From: Polyangia bacterium
Lineage (GTDB): Bacteria > Myxococcota_A > Polyangia > Nannocystales > Nannocystaceae
Assembly (NCBI GenBank): GCA_030430565.1
Contig: JAUIKS010000010.1
Coordinates: 124,001-188,000, forward strand
Reading direction: 5' to 3'
Length of the DNA: 64,000 bases
Position 1 is the first letter of the stretch, and each line of letters starts with the position of its first letter. The notes under the pieces were generated by a model. It did no database searches. It saw only the letters and a program-made list of their open reading frames with translations, and had not been told where the DNA came from. Shown piece by piece: positions 42,914 to 52,571 of this stretch. Position numbers and translations under genes: made by a program.

Positions 42914-44440
42914 ATGGCGAAGAGCAGCACAGCGCAGGGCGCGAACCCCGGCGTGAAGAACCGCAACAAGAAGAACCGCAAGAAGGACGAGCGCAAGCGC
43001 GCGCGCGTGTTCGCGGCCCTCGCTCGCGAGGGCCTCGACATCCGGCGCGAGGGCGCGATCTACCGCGTTCGCCGGCGCGAGTCGCGAGCGCGCGACGTCC
43101 CGGTCGCGGAGGTCCTCCTCCCAGAGGACTTTCGCCTCGAGGCCAAGGCGCTGCGGCAGCTCGCCAGCCTCGCCGGCGCGCGGCACCCCGTCGGCGGTCA
43201 CGCCTGTCGCGTCTGCGCCTCGCCTGACTTCCACCCCGGGGACAGCGGCGTCGCGATCGGCTCGATCGTCGAGACCCACGGCATGGTCATCCCCGGCGCG
43301 GTCGGATCCGACATCAACTGCGGCATGCGCATGCACGTCGTCGACGTGCCCGTCGATCGGCTGCTCGCGCGGCGCGACGAATTCGTCGCGCTCATGAAGG
43401 GCGACTACTTCTTCGGCACCCGCGACCTCCCGATGTCCGCCCGGGCCATGGCCGCGATGTTCCGCGGCGGGCTCCCGGCCTGGCTCGCCGCGGCCCGCGA
43501 GGAGCCGCAGGGTCGCGCCCGCGCCGTCGACTTCGCGCAGCTCGAGCGCGAGCTCGAGCGCGTGCATCTCGGCGGATGCCTCGAGGGACATGAACGATGG
43601 GCGCCGCCCGATCTCCTCGAGGGCGAGCTCATCCGCGACGGCGGCCTCGCGACGATCGGCGGCGGCAACCACTTCGTCGAGCTGCAGCTCGTCGAGGAGG
43701 TCCTCGACCGGCGGCGCGCCTACGCGCTCGGCGTGCGCGCCGGCCAGCTCGCCTTCATGATCCACTCCGGCTCGCGCGGCGTCGGCAAGCACATCGGCGC
43801 CGTCTGGCGCGACCGCGCTCGAGACGCCTGGCCGACCGGGCTCAAGCACCCCGAGGGCGGCCTGTACCCGCTCTCGCTCAACCACGACGAGCGCGAGCTC
43901 CACCGCTACCTCGAGGCCGAGGCGACCGCCGCCAACTACGGCTTCGTCAACCGGCTGCTGCTCGCCGAGCTCCTGCGCCTGCGCCTGCGCGAGCTGCTGC
44001 GGATGCCCGCGCTAGAGGCCCCGCTGGTCTACGACCTCCCGCACAACATCACGCTCCCGCGCCCTGGCGCCAGCCAGCGCTGGATCACCCGCAAGGGCGC
44101 CTGCCCGGCCGGGCGCGAGCAGCCCGTGATCATCCCCGGCTCGATGGGCGCCTCCTCCTTCCTGCTCGTCGGTCACGGCAGCGATCGCCTGCTCGCCTCC
44201 GCCAGCCACGGCGCCGGCCGTGCGCGCTCGCGCTTCTCCATGGGTCGACGCGGCAACAAGCAGGACGAGGACGAGCTCGGCCTCACCGGCGTCGACTGCA
44301 TCACGCTCCGCGCCGAGCGACGGATCGAGGAGGCCCCGGCCGCCTACAAGCCCATCGGCCCCGTGGTCGACTGCCAGGTCGAGGCCGGCGTCGCCAGCGT
44401 CGTCGCCCGCATGCGCCCGATCATGACTTTTAAGGCATGA
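42914..44440 (+). CDS. rtcB: RNA-splicing ligase RtcB
   Basis: The 508-residue protein has the RtcB signatures: GSDINCGMRM with metal-binding Asp/Cys, GGGNHFVELQ, IHSGSRGVG, ITRKGACPA, IPGSMGASS and SHGAGRARSR, which contains the guanylylated-histidine region. RtcB joins 2',3'-cyclic-phosphate or 3'-phosphate RNA ends to 5'-OH ends using GTP and Mn2+. The N-terminus is Lys/Arg/Asn-rich (NRNKKNRKKDERKR), an extension that might aid RNA binding. No archease, RtcA or RtcR gene is adjacent. The start is the ATG of MAKSSTAQG. Confidence 0.92.
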   Translation: MAKSSTAQGANPGVKNRNKKNRKKDERKRARVFAALAREGLDIRREGAIYRVRRRESRARDVPVAEVLLPEDFRLEAKALRQLASLAGARHPVGGHACRVCASPDFHPGDSGVAIGSIVETHGMVIPGAVGSDINCGMRMHVVDVPVDRLLARRDEFVALMKGDYFFGTRDLPMSARAMAAMFRGGLPAWLAAAREEPQGRARAVDFAQLERELERVHLGGCLEGHERWAPPDLLEGELIRDGGLATIGGGNHFVELQLVEEVLDRRRAYALGVRAGQLAFMIHSGSRGVGKHIGAVWRDRARDAWPTGLKHPEGGLYPLSLNHDERELHRYLEAEATAANYGFVNRLLLAELLRLRLRELLRMPALEAPLVYDLPHNITLPRPGASQRWITRKGACPAGREQPVIIPGSMGASSFLLVGHGSDRLLASASHGAGRARSRFSMGRRGNKQDEDELGLTGVDCITLRAERRIEEAPAAYKPIGPVVDCQVEAGVASVVARMRPIMTFKA

Positions 44441-44476
44441 CGCGTCGAGCCCGCGCGGCGCCCGGTCTTCGGCGGC

Positions 44477-45841
44477 TCACGAGAACAGCTCGTGGTGCAG
44501 CACCGGGACCGCGCGGCCGATGTCGCGGTCGTCGATCAGCATCGAGAAGTTGATGCTACGCGCCGCGAAGCTCACCATCTCGACGTTGACGCCCGCCGTC
44601 GACATCGCCCCGAGGATGCGCGCGCCCATCCCCCGCGCGTCGTACAGCCCGTGGCCGACCACCACCAAGATCGTCTTGCCCTCCTCGACCTCGCAGCGGC
44701 CGAATTTACGGAGCGTCGGCAGGGCGCGCTCCAGCGCCTCGCGCGTGTTGGTCGTCAGCGAGATGCTGACCTCCGAGGTCGCGATCATGTCGACGACGAC
44801 GCCGTGCCTCCCGAGCACCTCGTAGAGGCGCGCCAGGTAGCCTGACTGCCCGAACATCCGCACCGAGTTGATCGTCAGGACCGTCTGTCGCTCCTTGTAC
44901 GCGATCGACGTGACGACGTTGCCGCTCGGGTCGACGCGGTCCTGGATCACGGTGCCGCGGTGCTCGGGGCGGTTGGTGTTGAGCACGCGGACCGGGATGT
45001 TGTTGGCGATCGCGGGCAGCAGCGTCGACGGGTGCAGCATGCGGCTGCCGAAGTACGCCAGCTCCGCGGCCTCGTCGAAGTGCATCGTCGGGATGTTGCG
45101 CGCGCCCTCGACGACGCTCGGGTCCGCCGTCATCACGCCGTCGGTGTCGGTCCAGATCTGCACCTCGCGGGCTCGCAGCGCGGCGCCGATCAAGGTCGCG
45201 GTCAGGTCGCTGCCGTTGCGCCCCACCGTGGTGATCTCGCCGGCGCGGGTCTTGCCGACGAAGCCCGTGACGACCGGGATCGTCCCCTCCGGGACCTGGG
45301 TCGCGAAGGCGTCGCGCATCGCGTCCTCGTAGCCCGCCAGCGGCCGCGCGTTGCCGAAGCACTCGTCGGTGATGAAGCCCAGGTCCCAGATATCGAACGC
45401 GCGCGCGCGAACGCCCGCGCGCAAAAAGAAGTCCGCGATGCAGCGCACCGACATGCGCTCTCCGAAGCTCGAGATGTAGTCGAGCGAGCGCGGGCTCAGC
45501 TCCTTGACGAGGTTGATCCCGCGCAGGAGATCCCGAATCTCGGCGAAGAATGGTTTTAGCAGGCTCGGCGCGCAGCCCAGCGAGGTAGCGATCTCGGCCT
45601 GTCGGTCGAGGACGCGCCGCGGCGTCAGCTCGCCCGCCTGCGCGGCGCGGGCGGTCTCGATGAGCGCGTTCGTGATCCCCTTGTGCGCGGAGCATACGAC
45701 GACCACGCGCGCGCTCGCGTCTCGGGCCGCGCGGACGATCTCGGTGACCTTCGCGATCTGCTGCTTGTTGGCGACTGAGCTGCCGCCGAACTTCATCACG
45801 ACGGTGTCGTTACCTAGACCAGAGCCTTGAGGAGCGTGCAT
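44477..45841 (-). CDS. lysC: Aspartokinase (aspartate kinase, LysC type)
   Basis: The 454-residue monofunctional aspartokinase has the N-terminal [10 protein letters not shown] kinase motif, [23 protein letters not shown] and tandem C-terminal ACT domains ([39 protein letters not shown]). It phosphorylates aspartate in the first step of lysine, threonine and methionine synthesis and is likely feedback-controlled through the ACT domains. The length fits the LysC class. The ATG start is preceded by an in-frame region without similarity. No other pathway gene is adjacent. Confidence 0.92.
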   Translation of the reverse strand: MHAPQGSGLGNDTVVMKFGGSSVANKQQIAKVTEIVRAARDASARVVVVCSAHKGITNALIETARAAQAGELTPRRVLDRQAEIATSLGCAPSLLKPFFAEIRDLLRGINLVKELSPRSLDYISSFGERMSVRCIADFFLRAGVRARAFDIWDLGFITDECFGNARPLAGYEDAMRDAFATQVPEGTIPVVTGFVGKTRAGEITTVGRNGSDLTATLIGAALRAREVQIWTDTDGVMTADPSVVEGARNIPTMHFDEAAELAYFGSRMLHPSTLLPAIANNIPVRVLNTNRPEHRGTVIQDRVDPSGNVVTSIAYKERQTVLTINSVRMFGQSGYLARLYEVLGRHGVVVDMIATSEVSISLTTNTREALERALPTLRKFGRCEVEEGKTILVVVGHGLYDARGMGARILGAMSTAGVNVEMVSFAARSINFSMLIDDRDIGRAVPVLHHELFS

Positions 45842-46405
45842 GTCTTCGCTGCGCCTGTGGGGTGCGTGTGTGGCGTATCGGGAGAGCGCCGCGAGGGACT
45901 GTGGCGCGGCGCCCCGCGACGGCGGCGGATGATAGCACCCGCGCGTACCGCAGGCCTGCGCCGCGCGCCAACCTACGGAGGTTCTCTGGGCGTCGCGCGG
46001 GTTTTTCACGCTGGCCGGGGAGCCCCGCGCGCTCGCTGCCGGCGTCGCCCGCCCTGGAATTCTGGGAATCGCGCGCGGCCTGTGCAATCATCATTCTCGT
46101 GACGTGAGCGCGCGCGAGTCTCCACCGCGCGAGCTCCGGCGCGCGCGCCGTGTCATCAGCGCAGAGTGCTCTGTAGTGGCGTGTGCGGCATCGCCAGACG
46201 CTCGCTGCGCGTAGCGCCCGATTGACACCGATCTCGCCGTGGCGTCAAGATCGAGTCTGGATCCCGACTCTTACTTAACTGTTGTCGCTTGCTCCCGGGA
46301 TCCTTCGGGCCGTCGCACAAGCGCCGCAGGGCGACGACCCAGTGACCACGGAGAGCCCGTGCGTATCACGTCGTCAGCAACGACCCCTCGCCGCAGGAGT
46401 GGGAT
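45842..46405. other. Divergent intergenic region, 564 bp
   Basis: This separates aspartokinase from the PilZ-hydrolase-methyltransferase operon. It contains an inverted repeat with a TTGACA element (annotated separately) and a less GC-rich stretch around 46261-46290. I looked for a GEMM-type c-di-GMP riboswitch, because the downstream gene binds c-di-GMP by motif, and did not see its conserved core. Confidence 0.5.
46222..46248. promoter_or_regulatory. Inverted repeat TTGAC-n-CC / GG-n-GTCAA upstream of c-di-GMP operon
   Basis: The two arms are complementary at seven of eight positions around an 11-base spacer. The left arm doubles as a TTGACA -35-like hexamer. It lies about 160 bp upstream of the PilZ fusion gene. 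It may be a promoter/operator; no clear -10 hexamer is seen. Confidence 0.35.
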
Positions 46406-49400
46406 GTGAGTGTAGTTCCCTACGGACGTCCTGGTGATCGTCGCGCGTTCCCCCGCGTCAGCTGCTCGATCGAGTGTGAAGTCGCGGGGCTCGGTGACGG
46501 GCGGATCCTGAACATCAGCGTCGGCGGCGCGTTCCTCGTGTTCCCCGGCGCGCTCGAGCTCGCGTCGCGCACGATCTCCTGTCGCTTCGCCCCGGGGGAC
46601 GAGGGCGACATCCTCGAGGTCGAGCTCGAGATCGTGCGCGAGTCCCCGATCGCGCCGCACGGCGTCGGCTTCGGCGCGCGCTTCATCAACCTGTCCAGTG
46701 AGTCGGGTCAGCGCCTGCACGCCTTCGTGCTCGGCAAGCTGCTCACCGAGATCGCTGAGGTCATGGAGCGCGAGCCCGAGCCGGTGACGCCGGGCAACAT
46801 CGAGGTCATCTCCGGCGCCGAGGAGGTCTCGAGCAAGCTCAAGAACGTGCTCGAGGCCGACATGGAGGTGCCGGGCGTGCTGTTTCAGCGCGACGTCGCC
46901 GAGCTCGTCGACATCACGCTCTGCGCCGTCATGCGCGAGCGGATCACGATCCAGCTCAAGCAGGCCGAGTCGCGCTGGCCCGTGGTCGGCGGGCACGTCC
47001 ACCTCAACCTCAACCGCGGGTTCTCGAACCTGCACGCGCACACCCAGGTCCTCGATCGCTCCGGGCCGATGGTCACGCTCGAGGTCCCGCTCTCGCTGAC
47101 CGTCTTCCAGCTGCGTCGCTCGCCGCGCAAGAAGGCCGCGCCCGGGCAGATGTTCGTCGAGATCCCGCTGCCGTACCCGCCCGGGCGACGGCTGCGGCGC
47201 GAGATCCTCGACATCTCGAGCACCGGCCTCGCGTTCAAGATCCGCCCCGACGAGGCCTACTTCCTGCCGGGCACGCCGCTGCGAGAGATCGTCATCAGCG
47301 GCGCCGAGGACGGGCGCGGCTACCACAAGGCCGCGCAGGTCATGCACGTGACGCCGGTCAAGGAGAAGACTGGTCGCGTCGAGTTCCTCAAGGTCGGCGT
47401 CGCCTTCGGCATCTCGAACAAGCAGATCACGCGCGGCGTTCGCCCGCGGCCCGAGAAGAAGTCCAGCTCCTTCCTCTCGCGCATGACCACGCTGATCGGT
47501 CAGCTGGTCCCCCGGCGCTCGGCCGTCCGCGAGATCGCGCGCAGCTCCTCGCAGCCCGAGGTCGAGGTCGTCCGCTACCCGAACAAGCGCCGCGAGGAGA
47601 TCGTCGGGATCCTCAACACGACCCAGCGCGACCCCAACCGGCGCCTGCGCGCGCCGCTGATCATCATCCCGCCGGCGCACGGCAAGCGCAAAGAGTCGAC
47701 CTCGGGCGTGGCGATCACGCTGGTCGAGAACTTCGCGCGTCGCCGGCGTGACGTCGTGGTGCTGCGCTTCGACTGCATCCGCAACATCGGCGAGAGCTAC
47801 AAAGACCCGGAGTGTCGCGAGCCCGGCAAGGAGTCGCTCAAGATGACCCTGTCGCAGGGCGTCGACGACATCATGGCGACGCTCGACTGGGCCTACGACA
47901 ACCCGATCTTCACGCCGACCGAGGTCATCCTGCTCTCGTTCTCGCTGCAGGCGGTCATGGGTCGCCGCGCCGTCTTCCTCGACAAGGGCAAGCGCATCCA
48001 CCACTGGATCGGGGTCACCGGCGCGCCGGCGGCCCAGGAGATCATCCGCAACGCCTCCGGCGGCGTCGACTACATCGCGCAGTACGCCAGCGGGAAGCGG
48101 ATCGGCCGCGGCTCGGTGCTCGGCGTCGAGGTCGAGGGCGAGCGCTTCTGCGAGGATCTGATCCGCTCGGGGCTCGCGTTCATGGCGGACGCCAAGCGCG
48201 AGATCGCCGAGATCGCGATCCCCGTCACCTGGGTCCTCGGGCTCTACGACGCGTGGATCGACCCCGCGACGATCCGCGAGTTTATGCGCGTGCCGGCGAG
48301 CGGCCCGCGCGAGCTGATCGAGCTCGAGTGCGGGCACATCCCGCTCAACAGCGAGGAGGCGCTCAAGCTGTTCTCGATCGTCACGCAGTCGCTCTGGCGG
48401 TTCCTCTACGACGAGGACATCGAGCCGATGTTCCCGGACTGGCGCGAGTTCATCCGCGTGCGCAACGCGGAGTGGCGGCGGATCCCGAAGAGCCCGATCC
48501 CCGACAAGCGCAGCTACTGGCAGGACTACCTGCTCGGCGGGACAGATCGACGGATCGCCTACGACGTGCTCAATTCCGCCGACGAGTACATCAACTTCCT
48601 CGACCGCGAGGCCGAGCTGCTGGCGATCAAGCCGAACCACCGCGTCGCCGACATGGGCTGCGGCACCGGCAACTTCTCCGCGCGCTTCACGAAGCGCAAG
48701 GGCTCGCGCTCGCGCGCCGCGTGCCGACGGGTGACGCTGGTCGACTTCGTGCCCGAGGCGCTCGCCGAGGCCGAGGGCAAGCTCGCGCGGCTCAGATCCG
48801 CGCGCCGGATCACGGTGCCGCCGGTCGAGACCCACTGCCTCAACCTCGAGCTGAGCCCGGTGCGGACGATCCGCGCGTTCCTGTCCGGCGGCTTCTACGG
48901 CTACGACCCGCTCAAGGGCGCGATCCGGGGGCTGTCCGACTACTCGATCGAGATGTGGAAGTCGACCGACGACTGGCGCCTGCACGACATCCTGCGCGGG
49001 CGCGAACTCGACAGCGAGGACCGCGACTTCTTGAAGGCCCGCTTCCCGCAGACGGAGCAAGAGGTCATCTTGGACATGAACCGGGTGACGAGGTACCTGC
49101 GCGGGCGCTGGGGCCGAGACGACCTCAGCCGCGAGGGGCGAGCGCAGCTCGATCGCCGCCAGAAGCCCAAGATCGAGCACCTCAAGCTGCAGCGGATGTC
49201 GCTGCGCAACGGCGACGCGCTGCAGCGCCTGCCCTTCGACGACGCGAGCTTCGACCGGATCGCGTGCAGCCTCGTGCTCAGCTACGTCAACAACCCGGTC
49301 GAGACGCTGCGCGAGTTCTACCGCTGCCTCGAGCCGGGCGGGCGCCTGGTCGTCTCGTCGATGCGCCCCGATGTCGACATGAGCCGGATCTACCGCAACC

Positions 49401-49654
49401 TCATGGTCAAGCTCGAGAGCGGCGCTGAGGTCGTCATCCCCGACGGCATGGATCGCGCGACCTTCGTCGAGGAGGTTCGGCACTACCTGAACAGCGCCGC
49501 GTTCCTGCTGAAGCTCGCGGACGAGGGGCAGTTCGTGTTCTTTTCGCGCGACGAGATGCGGCGCATCGTCGAGCGCGCCGGCTTCCGTCGGGTCGAGACA
49601 TTTACCTCATTCGGAAATCCACCCCAGGCGCTAATTACCGTAGGATATCGTTAA
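46406..49654 (+). CDS. PilZ - YcgR/PilZ - LuxD-like hydrolase - methyltransferase fusion protein
   Basis: The 1082-residue protein has four modules. A PilZ domain (about 8-115) has R13-x3-R17 and N36-x-S-x-G-G. A second YcgR/PilZ-like unit (about 150-350) has R237-x3-R241 and D269-x-S-x-x-G274. An alpha/beta hydrolase (about 395-670) has IIIPPAHGKR and S511-F-S513-L-Q-A, like LuxD acyl-transferases rather than G-x-S-x-G lipases. A Rossmann methyltransferase has VADMGCGTGNF from residue 747 and DASFDRIACSLVLSYV near 945, with a ~120-residue insertion between. Both PilZ motifs fit c-di-GMP binding. AGGAG six bases before GTG fixes the start. It is the first gene of a three-gene set. Confidence 0.85.
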   Translation: MSVVPYGRPGDRRAFPRVSCSIECEVAGLGDGRILNISVGGAFLVFPGALELASRTISCRFAPGDEGDILEVELEIVRESPIAPHGVGFGARFINLSSESGQRLHAFVLGKLLTEIAEVMEREPEPVTPGNIEVISGAEEVSSKLKNVLEADMEVPGVLFQRDVAELVDITLCAVMRERITIQLKQAESRWPVVGGHVHLNLNRGFSNLHAHTQVLDRSGPMVTLEVPLSLTVFQLRRSPRKKAAPGQMFVEIPLPYPPGRRLRREILDISSTGLAFKIRPDEAYFLPGTPLREIVISGAEDGRGYHKAAQVMHVTPVKEKTGRVEFLKVGVAFGISNKQITRGVRPRPEKKSSSFLSRMTTLIGQLVPRRSAVREIARSSSQPEVEVVRYPNKRREEIVGILNTTQRDPNRRLRAPLIIIPPAHGKRKESTSGVAITLVENFARRRRDVVVLRFDCIRNIGESYKDPECREPGKESLKMTLSQGVDDIMATLDWAYDNPIFTPTEVILLSFSLQAVMGRRAVFLDKGKRIHHWIGVTGAPAAQEIIRNASGGVDYIAQYASGKRIGRGSVLGVEVEGERFCEDLIRSGLAFMADAKREIAEIAIPVTWVLGLYDAWIDPATIREFMRVPASGPRELIELECGHIPLNSEEALKLFSIVTQSLWRFLYDEDIEPMFPDWREFIRVRNAEWRRIPKSPIPDKRSYWQDYLLGGTDRRIAYDVLNSADEYINFLDREAELLAIKPNHRVADMGCGTGNFSARFTKRKGSRSRAACRRVTLVDFVPEALAEAEGKLARLRSARRITVPPVETHCLNLELSPVRTIRAFLSGGFYGYDPLKGAIRGLSDYSIEMWKSTDDWRLHDILRGRELDSEDRDFLKARFPQTEQEVILDMNRVTRYLRGRWGRDDLSREGRAQLDRRQKPKIEHLKLQRMSLRNGDALQRLPFDDASFDRIACSLVLSYVNNPVETLREFYRCLEPGGRLVVSSMRPDVDMSRIYRNLMVKLESGAEVVIPDGMDRATFVEEVRHYLNSAAFLLKLADEGQFVFFSRDEMRRIVERAGFRRVETFTSFGNPPQALITVGYR

Positions 49655-49699
49655 TAGACCCTCGGGGCGCGGTAGCGCGCGTCGGGGGGTGTTGTCACG

Positions 49700-52468
49700 A
49701 TGACGTCCGAGCGCGACGCCGCCGCCTCCAGCAGGGTTCTGCACATGACGCGGGACGAGGGCTTTGCGCTCGAGATCCGCAGCGCCGTGCTCGAGGGCTT
49801 TCGGCGCGCCGTCTACCTCGCGGTCGTCCTGATCCCCTCCTTCGGGATCCTCGACGCCATCTCGGTCAAAGAGCCGTGGATGCGGAACCTGTTCTGGCTG
49901 ATCCGCGGCGGCGTCGCGGTCTCGCTGATCATCATGCTGCGCGTCGCGCAGCGACCCTCCGCGGCCCGCTACGTGCACGCGATCACGATGCTCGGGATCT
50001 TCGTCGCGGGCGGCTCCATCGCGCTGATGAGCGCGCTCTTCATGGGGCACGAGAGCTACTACTACGCGGGGATGAACCTCGTGATCCTGGCGATCGGGAT
50101 CATGATCCCCTTCGGCCCGTGGCGCATGCTCGCCGGCTCGACGCTGGTCTACCTGACCTACGTGCTGCTGTGCCTGCTGCTCGACGAGGTGCCGCTCGGG
50201 CAGTGGAAGTGGAGCATCTTCCTCAACAACATGATCTTCTGCATCGGCACCGGCGCGGTCGTCACGCTCGGCGCCTACATCAGCCACTTCCTGCGGCGCA
50301 AAGCCTTCGACGCGCGCTTCGAGCAGGACCGCGCGAACGAGGAGCTGCGCCTGGTCAACACCCGCCTCGAGGCGAGCTTCGCCGAGATCTCGCAGAAGCA
50401 GAAAGAGCTCGAGGAGGCCTACCGGTTTAAGAGCCAGTTCCTCGACAACATGTCGCACGAGCTGCGCACGCCGCTGACCTGCATCCTGACGCCCCTCGAG
50501 GGGCTGCTCGGCGGAAACGTCAAGGGCGAGCTGCGGATGATCCTGGAGGACATGGATCACGCCTCGCGGCAGCTCTACGACCTGATCAACGACCTGCTCG
50601 ACTACTCGCGCTACGGCGAGCGCGAGGCGCCGCTCAACCTCTCGCGCATCGACTTCGGCGCGCTCGTCAACGGGCACGTCCGGACCTGGAAGGCGACCGC
50701 GCGGCAGCGTCAGCTCGAGCTCGTCTGGGAGCCGCCCGCGGCCCCGCTGCCGGTCTGGGCGGACCCCAAGGAGATGGGCAAGGTCGTCCGCAACCTGGTC
50801 TCCAACGCGATCAAGTTCACCTCGGTCGGCGGCTCGGTGACCGTCGAGCTCGAGGCCGGCGAGAACTCGCTCGAGCTGCGCGTGCGCGACACCGGCATCG
50901 GCATGAGCGACGAGGTGCAGGAGCAGATCTTCAAGCCCTTCTTCCAGGCGGACGCCTCGTCGACGCGCGCCTTCGAGGGCACCGGCATCGGCCTCGCGCT
51001 CGTCAAGACGATCGTCGAGCGCCACGAGGGCGCGATCGCGGTCAGCAGCGCGGTCGGGGTCGGGACGACGATGCGCGTGACGATCCCGCGCGCGCAGGAC
51101 GACGGCGCGGAGCTCGAGCTCGCCGGCGAGCCCGCGGACGCGCTCGCCGAGCTGCCGCCCGCGGAGGCGATGTTCTCCTCGCCCTCGCAGTCGTTCTACG
51201 TCTCCGAGGACGACCTCGGCGGCGACTTCAGCGACGTCGACGAGGAGCGCTCGGGCGTGATCGAGGTGCTCGAGGCGCCGGCGGAGCCGCGCCCGGCGCC
51301 CGAGGTCGTCCCTGTCCCCGAGGCCACGCGGCTGATCACGGAGCACGTCGACCGCGAGATCTACAAGCGCGCGAGGATCGTGATCATCGACGACCAGCCG
51401 AACATCCTCCGGGTGCTCGAGCGCATCCTCAGCCCGCACCACGACGTCGTGACCGCGAACAACGGCGAGGAGGGCCTGCAGCGGGTCATGGACCTGCGGC
51501 CCGACCTCGTGCTCTCGGACGTGATGATGCCGCGCATGAACGGCTTCCAGCTCACCCACGAGCTGCGCAGCAACCCCGAGACCGAGCGCATCCCGGTGCT
51601 GCTGCTGACCGCGCGCGCCGACGGCAGCGACCGCGTCCGCGGCCTGCGCGGCGGCGCGAACGACTACCTCGTCAAGCCCTTCGAGCCCGAGGAGCTGAAG
51701 GCGCGCGTCCGCAACCTGCTCAAGCAGCACTACTACGAGACCTACCTGACCCGCCTCAACGAGGACCTCGAGGACAAGTCGACCTCGCTCGAGGCGCGGA
51801 TCCACGGGCTCTTCATCGACACGGTCAAGACGCTGGTCGCGGCGATCGACGCCAAGGACTACTACACCGGCGGTCACTCCGAGCGCGTCGGCTTCTTCGC
51901 GGTCAAGATCGGTGAGCACATGCAGCTGCCGCGCCCGATGATCCGCACCATCGAGCTCGGCGCGCTGCTGCACGACGTCGGGAAGATCGGGATCCCGGAC
52001 AAGGTGCTCAATAAGCCAGGGCGCTTGACCGACGAGGAGATCGAGATCATCCGCAAGCACACCGTGTTCGGCGGGCGCATCCTCGAGAAGTCGCCGGAGC
52101 TGTCGGAGCTGCGCCGCTTCGCGCTCTCGCACCACGAGCGCTGGGACGGCCGCGGCTACCCCGAGGGGCTCATGGGCGAGGACATCCCCCAGAGCGTGCG
52201 CATCGTCAGCGTCGCGGACTGCTGGGACGCGATGGTCTCCGACCGCGTGTACCGCAGCGGGATGGACCCCGAGGTCGCCGCCGGCAAGGTCGCCAAGCTC
52301 GGCGGCACGCAGTTCGACCCGGCGATCGTCGAGGCGATGATGGAGGTCTACCGCGATCTCGAGCTGCCCTCGTACCTGCGCCCGCTCAAGCCCCGCGCCG
52401 CGCCCCGCGAGAACCGGCAGGGCCCGCGGGTCAGCGAGTGCGGGGAGGTCTACAACGTCGACGGCTAG
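49700..52468 (+). CDS. Membrane histidine kinase - receiver - HD-GYP hybrid
   Basis: The 922-residue protein has about six membrane helices (35-200), a coiled coil and a HisKA domain with H253 in NMSHELRTPL. An HATPase domain follows (NLVSNAIKFT, DTGIGM, GTGIGLAL), then an acidic/Pro linker and a receiver with D607 in LVLSDVMMP. An HD-GYP domain ends the chain, with H758-D759 in LLHDVGKIGIPD and HHERWDGRGYP. HD-GYP enzymes hydrolyse c-di-GMP. All catalytic motifs are intact, so a signal at the membrane could control c-di-GMP breakdown through in-chain phosphorelay. It starts 45 bp after the PilZ fusion gene. Confidence 0.93.
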   Translation: MTSERDAAASSRVLHMTRDEGFALEIRSAVLEGFRRAVYLAVVLIPSFGILDAISVKEPWMRNLFWLIRGGVAVSLIIMLRVAQRPSAARYVHAITMLGIFVAGGSIALMSALFMGHESYYYAGMNLVILAIGIMIPFGPWRMLAGSTLVYLTYVLLCLLLDEVPLGQWKWSIFLNNMIFCIGTGAVVTLGAYISHFLRRKAFDARFEQDRANEELRLVNTRLEASFAEISQKQKELEEAYRFKSQFLDNMSHELRTPLTCILTPLEGLLGGNVKGELRMILEDMDHASRQLYDLINDLLDYSRYGEREAPLNLSRIDFGALVNGHVRTWKATARQRQLELVWEPPAAPLPVWADPKEMGKVVRNLVSNAIKFTSVGGSVTVELEAGENSLELRVRDTGIGMSDEVQEQIFKPFFQADASSTRAFEGTGIGLALVKTIVERHEGAIAVSSAVGVGTTMRVTIPRAQDDGAELELAGEPADALAELPPAEAMFSSPSQSFYVSEDDLGGDFSDVDEERSGVIEVLEAPAEPRPAPEVVPVPEATRLITEHVDREIYKRARIVIIDDQPNILRVLERILSPHHDVVTANNGEEGLQRVMDLRPDLVLSDVMMPRMNGFQLTHELRSNPETERIPVLLLTARADGSDRVRGLRGGANDYLVKPFEPEELKARVRNLLKQHYYETYLTRLNEDLEDKSTSLEARIHGLFIDTVKTLVAAIDAKDYYTGGHSERVGFFAVKIGEHMQLPRPMIRTIELGALLHDVGKIGIPDKVLNKPGRLTDEEIEIIRKHTVFGGRILEKSPELSELRRFALSHHERWDGRGYPEGLMGEDIPQSVRIVSVADCWDAMVSDRVYRSGMDPEVAAGKVAKLGGTQFDPAIVEAMMEVYRDLELPSYLRPLKPRAAPRENRQGPRVSECGEVYNVDG

Positions 52469-52571
52469 CTAGCTTCGGCCCGGCGAGCGCGCGTACGCGC
52501 CTCTGCGCGTGAGTCAGCGATCCTCCGAGCAGGCCGCGCTCGTGGTACCTATCGGCCGAAGGGAGGCTCTC

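Noticed and set aside
46249..46405. c-di-GMP (GEMM) riboswitch upstream of the PilZ fusion
   Set aside because: The conserved GGCAAACC and ACGCAAAGCC-like segments are absent; only generic GC hairpins are seen.
46271..49483. Very long open frame (about 1070 codons) antisense to the PilZ fusion gene
   Set aside because: The translation is Arg/Ala/Asp/Leu/Val-rich low-information sequence without domains. The sense strand has clear motifs and a good ribosome-binding site. High GC removes stop codons from shadow frames.
49631..52135. Long open frame (about 834 codons) antisense to the histidine kinase - HD-GYP gene
   Set aside because: No recognisable domain. It mirrors codon periodicity of the sense gene, whose catalytic motifs are all intact.
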